58,602 nucleotides of DNA from a virus. The DNA is taken from the IMG/VR virus record IMGVR_UViG_3300030380_005307, positions 1 to 58,602 of that record; one strand, given 5' to 3'. A program made the position numbers and the translations under genes. This document shows positions 23,545 through 33,600 of this stretch, piece by piece; the first letter of the stretch is position 1, and the number at the start of each line of letters is the position of its first letter. The notes under the pieces were generated by a model, which saw only the letters and a list, made by a program, of their open reading frames with translations, searched no databases and was not told the origin of the DNA.

Positions 23545-25559
23545 TATCCTCCTTTATTGTATTTTGATCCCAGCCCGCCTCGCTTTTTTACGTCAGCTTT
23601 TAATTTAAGCTTTTCTATCAAGTCAGGTCTTCTTTTAAGGGCGTTAGTTATAAATTCTCTAAGCTTTTGTATTTCAGCTAAGTCTCCTGAAGTAGTAAAA
23701 TTATTAGCATCTATTGTAATTGTCTTCGTAACCCCAGGGATTCTTACATTTACTTCATTATTCAGACCACCAGTATCTAAAGCAATTAAACCTATATCTT
23801 TAAAATCTTTATTTAATGCTGCCGCTAAGTCTTGATCATAGCCACCCAAATCTTGTTCACCAGCATCAGAAAACTCAGCCGTAACCGTTTTAATAACTTT
23901 ATCAAAATACTCATCAGCTGAAACATTATACGTGTCGGATTCAGCTAATGTTTCACCCTCTTCAATCGTTGTGGTGGCAGTAATCGGACTGTCGACCGAT
24001 GTCAGGGCTCGGTTATATAATAATTCACCGTCATCACCTCTCCTTTTTAATTCAGTTGACACGTCTTCACCTATTAATAGCTGTGAAGCTGCATTTATAA
24101 ACTGGGCCTCAGTCAATTGTCTACCTTTGACAAGCTTTGGATTTGTTTCACTTTCGGGTTGGCTTGGATCAAAGTCAGGGTTGGGGACATTGGTTTCTGA
24201 AGTGGCATCAGCCGTAAAGAAACTCACGGGCCTTGCTTGAACATTTCCATTTTCGTCTTCAAATGTAACAACAATTCCGGCATCATTTCTTTTAACCTCA
24301 AGAACATTAGTGTTCCCCCCGTAGTCTCTGTAGTAATCTACAGCCGCGTTAATATCGGCAGTTGTTCCAGAGTACAGGGTGCTTATAACTTGAGCTTTTG
24401 TTTTTAAGTCTGTCGCCTTGTCTCGATCTGGTTTCTTAAATTTATCTTTTTCTAAGTTTAGCTTGTCAAAGTCTAGTGCTAATCTTTGTTTTTTAAGTTT
24501 TAATTCTTCTTTTTGTACAGCAGTTAAATCTTGAGCCTCTTCTCTTGTTCCTCCTAGCCCAGCTTCAAACTGTGCAGATGCAAAGTCTTTTGCAGCTTGC
24601 AGTTGTTTTTTTCCGTTAGCAGTTGTAAAGTTGTTTGTACCGTCGGGGTTTACAAGAATAAGGTTCTCATTTATTTTTGCCTTATTCTCATCATATGTAA
24701 AAGTATAGGCTTCACCATTAGGTGCAAATCCCATGTTCTCAGTAAGGATACTAGACACATGGTCTGGGTTGGCAGTGAAAGACGCAACCATATTTAATTT
24801 AGCTTGGTCCAAAAGTCTTTGCTCCTTCTCCCCTAGAGTTCCATCTTGTATAGCTTGAAAAAACTGCTTAGTAGTTAATCCGCTGCTTTCTTTTATTAGA
24901 GTTGCGCCTAATCCCTTTATAGCTTTATTAATAGAACCATCCAGATCATATTTATTATACTTCGCTGAGGCTTGCTGAACAAGCTCGGAGGCGTTGGCAA
25001 ACTCCCCTGGTTTAGTTGATATTTGCCACTCTCCGTTCTCATCTTTGTACCTGCGTGCAACGTTTACCTCGCCCGTCAATGGGTTTATGTAAGCTCCGTT
25101 ATTAGCAAAAGCTAGGAACCCTTCAGTCTGTTGACGCATCCAGTTTTCTTTGGACTGACTTTCACCATCCGCAAACCTACGCATTGACTCGTCATACCCT
25201 TCGTTGAATTTTTTTCCAGCTTCAAACATAAGGTTCGTCCCTTGAGTGGCATTGGCTCTAAACTTATAAAAGTCTCTCTCTGACATGTTACCGCTTTTAA
25301 GCAGCCTCTCCGCGTTTCTCATGGCTTCTCCTGCGTCTGCAGAAAAATCCCCCATAAATCGATTAACCTCCGCATTTGTCCCCTGTGGTTGATTTAAGAG
25401 GTCTTTGTTATATTGTGTTAGTTGTTTATCAATATCGTCTTTTCTGTTTTGACGATCTGTTATTTCAGCTTGGATGCTGTCGGTCATTTGCTTACCAACC
25501 TCTTGCCAATTTATTTGCATTGGCTTTGCATCCCTAACGTACCCGTATCCTAGTGCCAT
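23544..25559 (-). CDS. Putative internal virion/ejection protein (671 aa)
   Basis: No known domain is recognised. The opening MALGYGYVRDAKPMQINWQE and long charged helical stretches resemble the middle-sized core proteins encoded between gp14-like and giant proteins in podoviruses. It lies exactly in that slot, contacting the 262-aa gene by one base and the giant gene by overlap. No signal peptide or membrane segment. It probably forms part of the ejected core. Confidence 0.6.
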   Translation of the reverse strand: MALGYGYVRDAKPMQINWQEVGKQMTDSIQAEITDRQNRKDDIDKQLTQYNKDLLNQPQGTNAEVNRFMGDFSADAGEAMRNAERLLKSGNMSERDFYKFRANATQGTNLMFEAGKKFNEGYDESMRRFADGESQSKENWMRQQTEGFLAFANNGAYINPLTGEVNVARRYKDENGEWQISTKPGEFANASELVQQASAKYNKYDLDGSINKAIKGLGATLIKESSGLTTKQFFQAIQDGTLGEKEQRLLDQAKLNMVASFTANPDHVSSILTENMGFAPNGEAYTFTYDENKAKINENLILVNPDGTNNFTTANGKKQLQAAKDFASAQFEAGLGGTREEAQDLTAVQKEELKLKKQRLALDFDKLNLEKDKFKKPDRDKATDLKTKAQVISTLYSGTTADINAAVDYYRDYGGNTNVLEVKRNDAGIVVTFEDENGNVQARPVSFFTADATSETNVPNPDFDPSQPESETNPKLVKGRQLTEAQFINAASQLLIGEDVSTELKRRGDDGELLYNRALTSVDSPITATTTIEEGETLAESDTYNVSADEYFDKVIKTVTAEFSDAGEQDLGGYDQDLAAALNKDFKDIGLIALDTGGLNNEVNVRIPGVTKTITIDANNFTTSGDLAEIQKLREFITNALKRRPDLIEKLKLKADVKKRGGLGSKYNKGG

Positions 25560-26348
25560 TTATTGAAAATTTGAAAATTGTCCACCCGCTGAAATACTTG
25601 GTATGTCTATTGATCCAGGAAACGCTATTTGTGGTGTTTGAAAATTCCTATCAAATATACTAGGAAACGGATCACCAAAACTTCTATTATTCTGAGGCTG
25701 TACAGTATTGACCATGCCTTGAATAGATGTATCCACATCTGGCAAAGTACCGCCAGGCAAAGGTGTTCCTTGTGCAACTTGTGACTGGGCACTACCATAC
25801 AATGAAGGAAGCTTCATTGCCTGTGTACCTAGATTTACTAATCCGCCGACGGCTGCCATATTAGCGGCTTGCTCGGCTGCTCTGGCGTCAGCGGCAATCT
25901 GCTGTTGTCCTACAACTTCAGCTAAATCTAAATTGGCCCTAGCATCGCGGAGTCTAGACTCCTCTTTTAGTGCTGCAGTTTCAAGGTTCTGAAGATCTTG
26001 AGCCATATCAGTTCTTGCTTGTGCTTGAGCTGCTTCATTAAACACTGCTGCTCTACCTGCTCCAACGGATGCTCCTCTTTGCTCACCCTCCCTAGCTGCT
26101 TGAACAATCTGAGCTGCACCTGTTATGCCAGCTTCTCTAGCTCGCTCGTACGCCTCTTTTTGGATTGATCTTCCCTCCATGTAATTAACTTCCAATTTAG
26201 CTTTGGCCGCGTCCATTGCTTCTTGAGCATCTATTTCAGCTTGCTTCTGCCTTTCTCTTTGCTTTGCAGCCTGGACAAAACTCCCCGCCGTTGATGCCGC
26301 GGACGTTGCTAATCCAATACCTGCTGCTATTGTTGTAAATCCCGCCAT
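25560..26348 (-). CDS. gp14-like internal virion protein (262 aa)
   Basis: The N-terminus is a Gly/Ala-rich hydrophobic segment (FTTIAAGIGLATSAASTAGS). A long Ala/Gln/Glu helix with coiled-coil character follows (KQRERQKQAEIDAQEAMDAA) and then a second hydrophobic patch near 165. This is the typical plan of T7 gp14-like proteins, which form a channel through the outer membrane when DNA is ejected. The C-terminal third is Pro/Gly-rich. The position before two larger core genes supports the role. The similarity is architectural rather than by close sequence. Confidence 0.65.
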   Translation of the reverse strand: MAGFTTIAAGIGLATSAASTAGSFVQAAKQRERQKQAEIDAQEAMDAAKAKLEVNYMEGRSIQKEAYERAREAGITGAAQIVQAAREGEQRGASVGAGRAAVFNEAAQAQARTDMAQDLQNLETAALKEESRLRDARANLDLAEVVGQQQIAADARAAEQAANMAAVGGLVNLGTQAMKLPSLYGSAQSQVAQGTPLPGGTLPDVDTSIQGMVNTVQPQNNRSFGDPFPSIFDRNFQTPQIAFPGSIDIPSISAGGQFSNFQ

Positions 26349-26349
26349 A

Positions 26350-26760
26350 TTATAATACTTTAATCATTTCTTGTGTGTAATTGTCTGCTTTAATATATCC
26401 AAGCTTCTCATATGTTCCCATCAAACCCTTATGTTTTATAAGAGCATATGAATATTTTTTTCCTGAGTTCTTAGCCAGATTAGTTAAAGTGTCAACTAAT
26501 AGGATTACAGCGCTATGCTTTTTCTTCTTGCTGTCGTAATTTTTATTTGATATAATCCAATCCACCCAAGCTACTTTTGAATTTGTTACATATATAAATC
26601 CTGCACATACAGGAATGTCTTCGTCTAACACTAAAAACCCTCCTTCGCCGTCATCTGGCAGAAAGTCTTTGGCTGGAGGCTCCCATCCCCAGTCCTTCCA
26701 CCAACCAACTAATACTTCGTCATAGTCAGTGGAATTTAGTTTTCGTATATCAAACTCCAT
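26350..26760 (-). CDS. GNAT-like acetyltransferase (136 aa)
   Basis: A small GNAT-fold protein. GGFLVLDEDIPVCAGFIYV forms the central strands, WVDWIISNKNYDSKKK the acetyl-CoA region, and LMGTYEKLGYIKADNYTQEM the conserved C-terminal strand-helix. Similar genes sit among tail genes in many marine podoviruses; their substrates are unknown. A perfect TAnnTTTG element (TATCTTTG, minus strand 26775-26768) lies just before the ATG and could give a nearly leaderless transcript. Confidence 0.75.
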   Translation of the reverse strand: MEFDIRKLNSTDYDEVLVGWWKDWGWEPPAKDFLPDDGEGGFLVLDEDIPVCAGFIYVTNSKVAWVDWIISNKNYDSKKKKHSAVILLVDTLTNLAKNSGKKYSYALIKHKGLMGTYEKLGYIKADNYTQEMIKVL

Positions 26761-26782
26761 ACACTAACAAAGATACTATTTT

Positions 26783-28171
26783 TTATGGATAGCTTTTCAT
26801 GATCTCAGCTTGTACAGCAAAGAGCTCTGTGGGTGATGGCCCTTTGTTTTCTATTTGGAACCTACAAAAATGTCCTAGTAGCCCATACGATTCTGCTGTA
26901 TTGTTTTTTACACCTATAACATATGGATCACCTACTGTTGGATCTTTAGCTCCATTTATACTCGCATCAACTACTATGTTATTAATATTAGATTTTAAAT
27001 CAATATTAATTTGTGTGACTTTCCCTGCTAGTTCAGGCGTATTAGTAAATTCGTCGTTAAAATACAAGAAATCACCAACACTAAGTATGGAGCCAATATT
27101 AATCGTTGGGCTTGATAAAAAATCAAATTGCCTAGCAGAAGCCAAGCCGCTAAATGCACTTGATCTACCTATACCGTTTATAGCTCTAGATGCAAAGTTT
27201 GATATTAACGTTGGTGACTGAGTAGTATTTTTAATGTCAGCGTACCAGGATCCCTCTTTAAGCTGAAACCATTCATTACTTATAAATCCACCGCCTTGTA
27301 TATCAGTGTTTAAAGTCACAGTCCACGGTTCATCAGATTGAAGGTTAATAGTCTTAAATAGCTTTGTAACAATCGGCAACTCATTAATGACACTAGTTAC
27401 TGTGGAATTATATTGTCTACCGTAAAAGTTGTTTCTGAGTTGATTGGTGTTATGTCTGTATAAATTACCTCCGTTAAATGTGTAAAAAAAGCTGTTCATT
27501 CCAACCATATAATCAGGGTTGTATGAATAGAAAGACGGCCATCCTTTTGCCTTTTCACTATACGTTAAGGTATATTGTGGTCCCAAAGGCACAATAGGGC
27601 GTGGGACAGGATTTTCAGGTATAACTGTTGGAACTGGCGTAGGAGTAGGATGGGGTGTAGGCGTTGGGGTTGGAGCGGGAGTTGAAGTAGGTGTGGCGGT
27701 AGGGTTAAAAGTAGGTGTTGGTGTAGGTGTAGCTTGAACTTCACCCTCTAAACATATTTGACCAAAACCTGATGCTGCTCCAGCTTGGGGAACAATTTCA
27801 AATACTAAAATTTCGTAACTTCCTGCAGCTAAAGTGTCTCCAACTACAGGTGCAAACACTGTAACATTAGGGTCAGTGCTAAAAGCTTCAGCCGCTCTAA
27901 TATCAGGATAAAATCTAACTACTTCTCCTCCATTAGCGTCAAGAATAACACCTTGAGCGCTAATAAATGCATTGTTTCCTCCTGGAGTTAATGAACCACT
28001 TTCATATTGGGCGGTAATATTGGGTCTATTATTTGCAGTAAAGGTAAGGTCCGATGGGACATTAACTGACTGCCTAGAGCCAATTATATATTTACCTGTA
28101 CCGCCTTCATAAGTTTCACCTGTGTTTTGAAACTCATAAACTTCATCACTACAAACCTTAAAAGTAGACAT
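26783..28171 (-). CDS. Tail adhesin with Thr-Pro linker (462 aa)
   Basis: Probably a receptor-binding or host-range protein on the tail. The N-terminal domain (about 1-145) is beta-rich. A low-complexity linker follows (QATPTPTPTFNPTATPTSTP and further TP repeats to about 185), then a C-terminal domain of about 275 residues rich in Asn, Ser and aromatic residues. It lies directly downstream of a GlcNAc-type glycosyltransferase gene whose other neighbour has the same type of linker. No family is recognised for either globular domain. Confidence 0.65.
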   Translation of the reverse strand: MSTFKVCSDEVYEFQNTGETYEGGTGKYIIGSRQSVNVPSDLTFTANNRPNITAQYESGSLTPGGNNAFISAQGVILDANGGEVVRFYPDIRAAEAFSTDPNVTVFAPVVGDTLAAGSYEILVFEIVPQAGAASGFGQICLEGEVQATPTPTPTFNPTATPTSTPAPTPTPTPHPTPTPVPTVIPENPVPRPIVPLGPQYTLTYSEKAKGWPSFYSYNPDYMVGMNSFFYTFNGGNLYRHNTNQLRNNFYGRQYNSTVTSVINELPIVTKLFKTINLQSDEPWTVTLNTDIQGGGFISNEWFQLKEGSWYADIKNTTQSPTLISNFASRAINGIGRSSAFSGLASARQFDFLSSPTINIGSILSVGDFLYFNDEFTNTPELAGKVTQINIDLKSNINNIVVDASINGAKDPTVGDPYVIGVKNNTAESYGLLGHFCRFQIENKGPSPTELFAVQAEIMKSYP

Positions 28172-28205
28172 AAAACAAAATTACGAATTTATTTATTAGT
28201 GATTT

Positions 28206-29417
28206 TTATATTAAACCCTCTAGAGTTTCGCTCCACCCTTTCTTTTTGCTATACGCCCATAACATCCAAGATGACGGTTTACTGATGTTTAAATCAACAG
28301 TTATAACAGGCTTGTTTAAAAGATAAGTAAAATTTTCATAGTCTTTTCGATAAACTTCTTCTTTTTTGTCGTTTTTAAGTATAAAGGCAGCAAAAGAATA
28401 ATCTTTTTGTTTAAATTTAGATGCATTAAATTCTATAGTATATTTGAATTTAGGCAAGTATTTGTGGCTTTCTAATCCAGGTGGGGTTAGGTTTTTAATG
28501 CAGTGGTCTGTTATCGATCTATCCTTAAATCTAAGGCCAGCGTAAATTTCATAATCAAAAATACTTCTTGCATTACCTACATTAAAACCATCAAAACTTT
28601 TTGCATTGCATGGACTGCACACATTGCCATCAACACCTAATAGTGTCCTAGTCCTGTCGTGGGCTCTGTTGTTTTTATCGCCCCAAGTTTTATCATCATC
28701 CCAATGCTTTGTCCTACCATTTCTTGTGTACTCATGCCAAGCAATAATTATATTAGGATGAAACAAATCATAGCCATGCGTATAAGCTCTTACAGCTATT
28801 GTTATTTCTTCCCCATGAAAATACAATAAAGGATCATGTGGTACTTCTTCACAAAATACTCCTAATGTAAAAGCAAAATGTGCGGAGTAAAATCTTGCAG
28901 GAATTGGCTCTTCTATTTTGTTTTGAATATAATAAGGTTTGAAAAATACTATACCCTCCGGTGTAAATTTATCAAATTCCATCCCCCAAGGTTGTTTGTG
29001 ACGCTCTGCTGGATCATTTTCTGGATTGAAAGACGGTATATAACTAGTGATTAGTGGTTTATTATGACCTTTTTTTTGTAAAGACTTTAGCATTTTAATG
29101 CTAGCTGTGTCCCATCCCTTAATAAATCTATGATGAGAATCTATTTGTAAAGTATATGTTTGTCCATTATAATGCTGTTGTATTTGATTTCGAGCCCAAC
29201 AAGCCCCTAAAGATTCATTGTGAGGTATATCTATAATAATAAAACGACCATCGTCTGCATATTTATGTAGTTTATCCCACTTATCATCTGCATGATGTTG
29301 ATGAGCAATACAGATTGTTAAATTTTCTGGATGGTCAGCTTTTAATAATAAATCATCTATCGTGGGTATAAGTTGTGGATCTCGATAACTTGCTATTTGT
29401 ACAAATATAGATTTCAT
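28206..29417 (-). CDS. GlcNAc-type glycosyltransferase (403 aa)
   Basis: Matches the GlcNAc glycosyltransferase family (Pfam GlcNAc) that includes the Skp1 prolyl-hydroxyl GlcNAc-transferase. The pattern is IFVQIASYRDPQLIPTIDDL at the N-terminus, ENLTICIAHQ, ESLGACWARNQIQ near residue 68, and the metal-binding YTLQIDSHHRF (Asp93, His95). FYSAHFAFTLG and GEEITIAVRAYTHGYDLF form the acceptor region. Cytoplasmic and complete. Members transfer sugars to proteins or polysaccharides. Lying between two adhesins with Thr-Pro repeats, it may glycosylate them, or instead modify the host surface. Confidence 0.85.
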   Translation of the reverse strand: MKSIFVQIASYRDPQLIPTIDDLLLKADHPENLTICIAHQHHADDKWDKLHKYADDGRFIIIDIPHNESLGACWARNQIQQHYNGQTYTLQIDSHHRFIKGWDTASIKMLKSLQKKGHNKPLITSYIPSFNPENDPAERHKQPWGMEFDKFTPEGIVFFKPYYIQNKIEEPIPARFYSAHFAFTLGVFCEEVPHDPLLYFHGEEITIAVRAYTHGYDLFHPNIIIAWHEYTRNGRTKHWDDDKTWGDKNNRAHDRTRTLLGVDGNVCSPCNAKSFDGFNVGNARSIFDYEIYAGLRFKDRSITDHCIKNLTPPGLESHKYLPKFKYTIEFNASKFKQKDYSFAAFILKNDKKEEVYRKDYENFTYLLNKPVITVDLNISKPSSWMLWAYSKKKGWSETLEGLI

Positions 29418-29473
29418 TAGATTTCATTTAATTTAATTAAAATATTATGTAATTAATTTTAAGGCGTAAACTA

Positions 29474-30610
29474 TTAACTGAATGAACCATCCCTTCCAGC
29501 ATTTCCTGCATAAACTAAATCTCTATCTCTTAAATTGAATGAATCGTCCACACCATCTGAAACTGTATTAGTACATTGAGAGCAGCTATCTACCTTATAT
29601 GAACCGCTTAATATTACTGCGTTTGCACCAGCAGTTCCAGTTCTTTCAGGTCCTAAAGTGTAACATCTTTGATTAGAAGGAGCATATATTACATCTCCAG
29701 TATTATAACCTCGTTGTTGCCAAAATAAAGCAGTTTGAGCGCTGATTTCATTGCCTCCACCGCCTATACATCTATTTAATACAAAGTAGGACTGATTATC
29801 AGGACAATTGCTAGCACATCCACTAAAGTTAGGATCAGACGGGCTTCTATTATCATTGTCAACACAGAAAAGGCCGCTGACAGATGGGAATAAAGAAGCG
29901 TTTCCAGTTTCTCCCGCTACGGTATAGAAGATACTACCATCTGTTAGTCTAGTAGAACCGCTATATACTGTGGTGGTGGAGAAAATAAAGGACTCATTTG
30001 TATCACATCTAGTCAATATATAATTAACAGTTGGAGGACCGACAGGAACTGTTGGGCATCCAGTTTGACCAGGATCTTCCGATATATTTATAATTAAACT
30101 TTGATCAACAGAAACTAAAGGAGGATAAGAAGAACTTTCAACATACTTGTAGAAGCATCCGGTCTGCGGTTCAATATACCTCTGATTGTCAGTCAAAGCA
30201 GACGTAGAGAATAAATATCTTATTTCAGTTGTATTACATGGAGGACACGGCTCTAATCTGTAATAATATCCTGCAATCGTAGGTGTTGGCGTAGGCGTAG
30301 GCGTAGGCGTAGGCGTAGGGGTTGCAGTAGGCGCTGACGTTGGCCCTGGTGTTGGTGAAGGGAATGGCGTAGCGGTAGGGGTAGGCACAGGTGTCGCTGT
30401 AATTGTTGGAGTAGGTGTAGCCGTGGGTGTGGGTGTAGCAGCACAGTTGCAGGTTTCTGCAGCTTGAAGTTTCCCACTTACTTGTTGTCTTGCTATTATG
30501 TCATCAGAATAAAAACCATCGGGGGCAATTTGAGTTAGCTGCTGATCTGTATAAACAGTGATAGCGTTAGCAAATGTTGCTGTGTCTAAAAAATATGTTC
30601 CTACTGCCAT
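29474..30610 (-). CDS. Tail adhesin with Thr-Pro linker and Cys repeats (378 aa)
   Basis: A short N-terminal domain (1-55) is followed by a Thr-Pro linker to about residue 110 and then three imperfect Cys-containing repeats. These begin YYYRLEPCPPC, NYILTRCDTNE and YFVLNRCIGGG, each about 80 residues long and ending in a small Cys cluster. Repeated extracellular-type modules on a flexible stalk suggest a receptor-binding fibre. The last residues (NAGRDGSFS) are polar. No family is recognised. The neighbouring glycosyltransferase gene is immediately downstream. Confidence 0.65.
   Translation of the reverse strand: MAVGTYFLDTATFANAITVYTDQQLTQIAPDGFYSDDIIARQQVSGKLQAAETCNCAATPTPTATPTPTITATPVPTPTATPFPSPTPGPTSAPTATPTPTPTPTPTPTPTIAGYYYRLEPCPPCNTTEIRYLFSTSALTDNQRYIEPQTGCFYKYVESSSYPPLVSVDQSLIINISEDPGQTGCPTVPVGPPTVNYILTRCDTNESFIFSTTTVYSGSTRLTDGSIFYTVAGETGNASLFPSVSGLFCVDNDNRSPSDPNFSGCASNCPDNQSYFVLNRCIGGGGNEISAQTALFWQQRGYNTGDVIYAPSNQRCYTLGPERTGTAGANAVILSGSYKVDSCSQCTNTVSDGVDDSFNLRDRDLVYAGNAGRDGSFS
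30288..30317 (-). repeat. Hexanucleotide repeat (GGCGTA)5 in the Thr-Pro linker
   Basis: Five perfect tandem copies of GGCGTA on the plus strand encode TP dipeptides on the minus strand. Slippage by one unit would add or remove one TP pair without changing frame. Adjacent sequence holds further imperfect copies. Confidence 0.8.
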
Positions 30611-30621
30611 AATATTTTAAT

Positions 30622-33600
30622 TTATACTGGACATGATAATGTTACTGTCCACTGAGTACCAGACATTGGGGCAAATACTTTAAGTGTCGCTGTTGTTGTT
30701 GATGTGCTCTTAGTAAAGGTAGCGGTTCCGCTCCCCGATCCTTGTATAGTTTCTGGTGGCAAACCTCTTTCTGCCAAAGCAGTATTTAATGCCCCTTGGA
30801 ATTGTGAATCTCCTCTGTATCCTGTATTTATAACTTCAGACCCATCAAACTCAACTATAAATTTATCAGGAACTCCTCCAGCATTAAAGGTTAGCGTTAC
30901 AACTCCTGTAGCTGCCCCTAAATTAATAATTTGAGTAGAGGGGAAGCTTTCTCCACCACTGTATCCTGTTTGTGTATTACAATCGAACTCTGGACCAACT
31001 GGTACTGTTCCACAACAAGCATTTCTAGCTGATGTAGAGTCATAATTTAAAAACAGTTGAGTTGGACTTCTATAATCCCAAATTAAATATAAAAAGTCAC
31101 CTAAATTATTTGGCATTGCAAAATCAGCATAATGTAAATCATTAGAAGATACTATTGGTGAAGCCAAACTTGATGCGTTTAATAAAGATAATATTTCATT
31201 GGAGTTGTTGGAATATTTTGTGCTTGTTCTTAAAAATCTAAATTGATTAGTTGAGGTGTTAAATGTAAAATTATCGTTTGCTAACTTGTTGCTAATAATT
31301 TTTACGTTTGCACCCTCACTTGGTATTGCACCAGACCCTATAATTCCTGTAACTAATGAGTATTGTGAAACTATTGGATCAGATGATGTATCGGATGAAA
31401 AAGTTATTTGGTTTGAATGTAGAGGAGATGAAAAAGTACTGTCTTGCCAAGAATATTGATTATGAATAAATTGACCTGCCTCATTATTACTCGTTATTGC
31501 TATGCTATATATGTTCAATATATTTTGTGCTGGACACTCAGTTGTTACTTGTATAGTATCTGATACGGTCGAGGTTGTTGTAACTTTTAGAGTTACCTCT
31601 CTTACATCTACATTATTTTTATTAAACTCTAATGTACCACTTTGAAAAACCAATCCAGTTGAAAAACTAACATTATTATATATAGCTTCAATAGTATAAC
31701 CAACTCCAGAATTTGTTGCTTCTGTCCTTATATCTAAACCTGCTTCCGATATGACATCAACTAAACCAGCGCCAGCACTAGGGGTATCAGTTTCACTAAT
31801 AATGTTATCTTCTACAGAATTTGGAATAACATAATTAATAGCAACGGTGCCTACCTCTTGAGTCACGTTCACACAATATATAGTTTCTTCACCAGGATTT
31901 ACTAATACATTTTCTGTAGTGCCACATGGCAAACAGTTTGTAAAGGTTGTTACTTGCTCTGAATTACTAGCTAAAACATATTCATTCATATAGGGATCAA
32001 ACCCACCAAGCTTTTGATTTCCGATACAATCAACAAAGAAGTCTCTAAACCAAGACCTCATGCCAGATTCAGAAATGACTGTTAATATTTCAGGACCTGT
32101 GTCACCACCTGTTAATCTTATAACTGCTGCGCGCTTAGAATCAGTAAAAAATTTATTATTACCATAAACAGCAAAACTCTCTGGATTACTACTAATTCCA
32201 AACTCTTCATCACGAGCTACTTGTGTGCCTAAAACAGTAGGCACTGAAGTCAAAGCACCACCTCCACTAGCGTCTGTTAACAAGTCTTTGCCTTGTAAAA
32301 CATATGATATTTTATCTTCTTGTAGGGTAAGTATATCGGTTCTTCTGCCATGTAGCTTTTGTATTGGGCCATATAGGTCTTCAAGCGGTTTAAAATTTAA
32401 AAGCCCTAAATTAAATTCATTTAGCTTATTAACATTTGACTCATCATTAAAAACTCCGCTGTATGTAAGATCAGCAAATCTATGTGCTCTTTTATATATT
32501 TGAGAAGAGGTAGTGATAACCCTATTTCCAAAATTAATTTCCTTTCCTGTTATAGAGTCTCGGATCTTATAACTTTCGACTCCATTTCCGAATGTAATAC
32601 AGTTAGCAAACCCCGTGTTTACTATTGCATCTTGTGGAGTAATAGGTTGAGTTGAATTTTGAAAGTTTATAACTTGATTTTGAACATCGCCAGAGTGTTG
32701 ACCTTGAGAATCAATGGCAAATGATAAATCATTTTCATACCACACATCAGGTAGAGAATCTAGTGGAATGGTTTCAAAAACAATACTAGACTCTTGCCTA
32801 ACAACTTCTATCTGAAGCCTAACGGTGGAATCGTTACCAGAGGCTGATCCGGCAGCTGCTCGTGTTCCCGTAGCCATTAAAAATGTTTCACCCGTAGTTG
32901 TATTCTCAGCAAACCTCCAAAAATTGACAAACATCGCAGTGTCGATTTGCGCATTTCCTTTTCCTCGTAATATGTTTTCTGGATTGGATGTCGACTGAAA
33001 ATTTGAACTTGTGTACACATTAGTAGTATTAGCGTCTCGACAAGCCACATCTCTACCATCAGACAATGGAAATGGAGGCCAAGAATTACAAGAAACTCCG
33101 TTAGCGTTAATTCTGTCAATAACATTTTCTCCCTCGAAAAAAGCTTTAAAGTTAGCATAAGTAGCTGTTGCAACTATTTCATCTTCATATTCATAAAAAT
33201 GTCGTTCAACTGTAAAGCTGGTTCCAGGTCTAAGTTGGTGATATTTAATTTTTACCACACTTCCTTCAGGCAAAGTATAATCAGCATTAGTTACTGGACT
33301 TGTTGCCGAAGGATCAGGAACCGTTACAGGAAAATTAGCAACAGGATATCGATCATTATCGGAGGCTGTCACAGCAGCTTCAGGGTAAGAAACAAAATTT
33401 CCTCCTAACTCTGTAGAGTTCGTCGTAGAGAAGTTACTAGGGAATAACTTCATGTAAACACCTGACGGTATAGGTATTTTTTTTGTTGGGTCTAAAGGAT
33501 TATCAATCTCTAAGAACTGAGACGGTTGACTTTGTTTTTCTAAAACAGTGGTATACGCACATTGAGACAAAGGGCTCACGGAATCTCTCTTAACTATTAG

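Noticed and set aside
28176-28183. TAATTTTG as a promoter of the 462-aa adhesin
   Set aside because: The transcription start would fall at or inside the start codon, and no -33 element is present. It is probably chance in AT-rich DNA.
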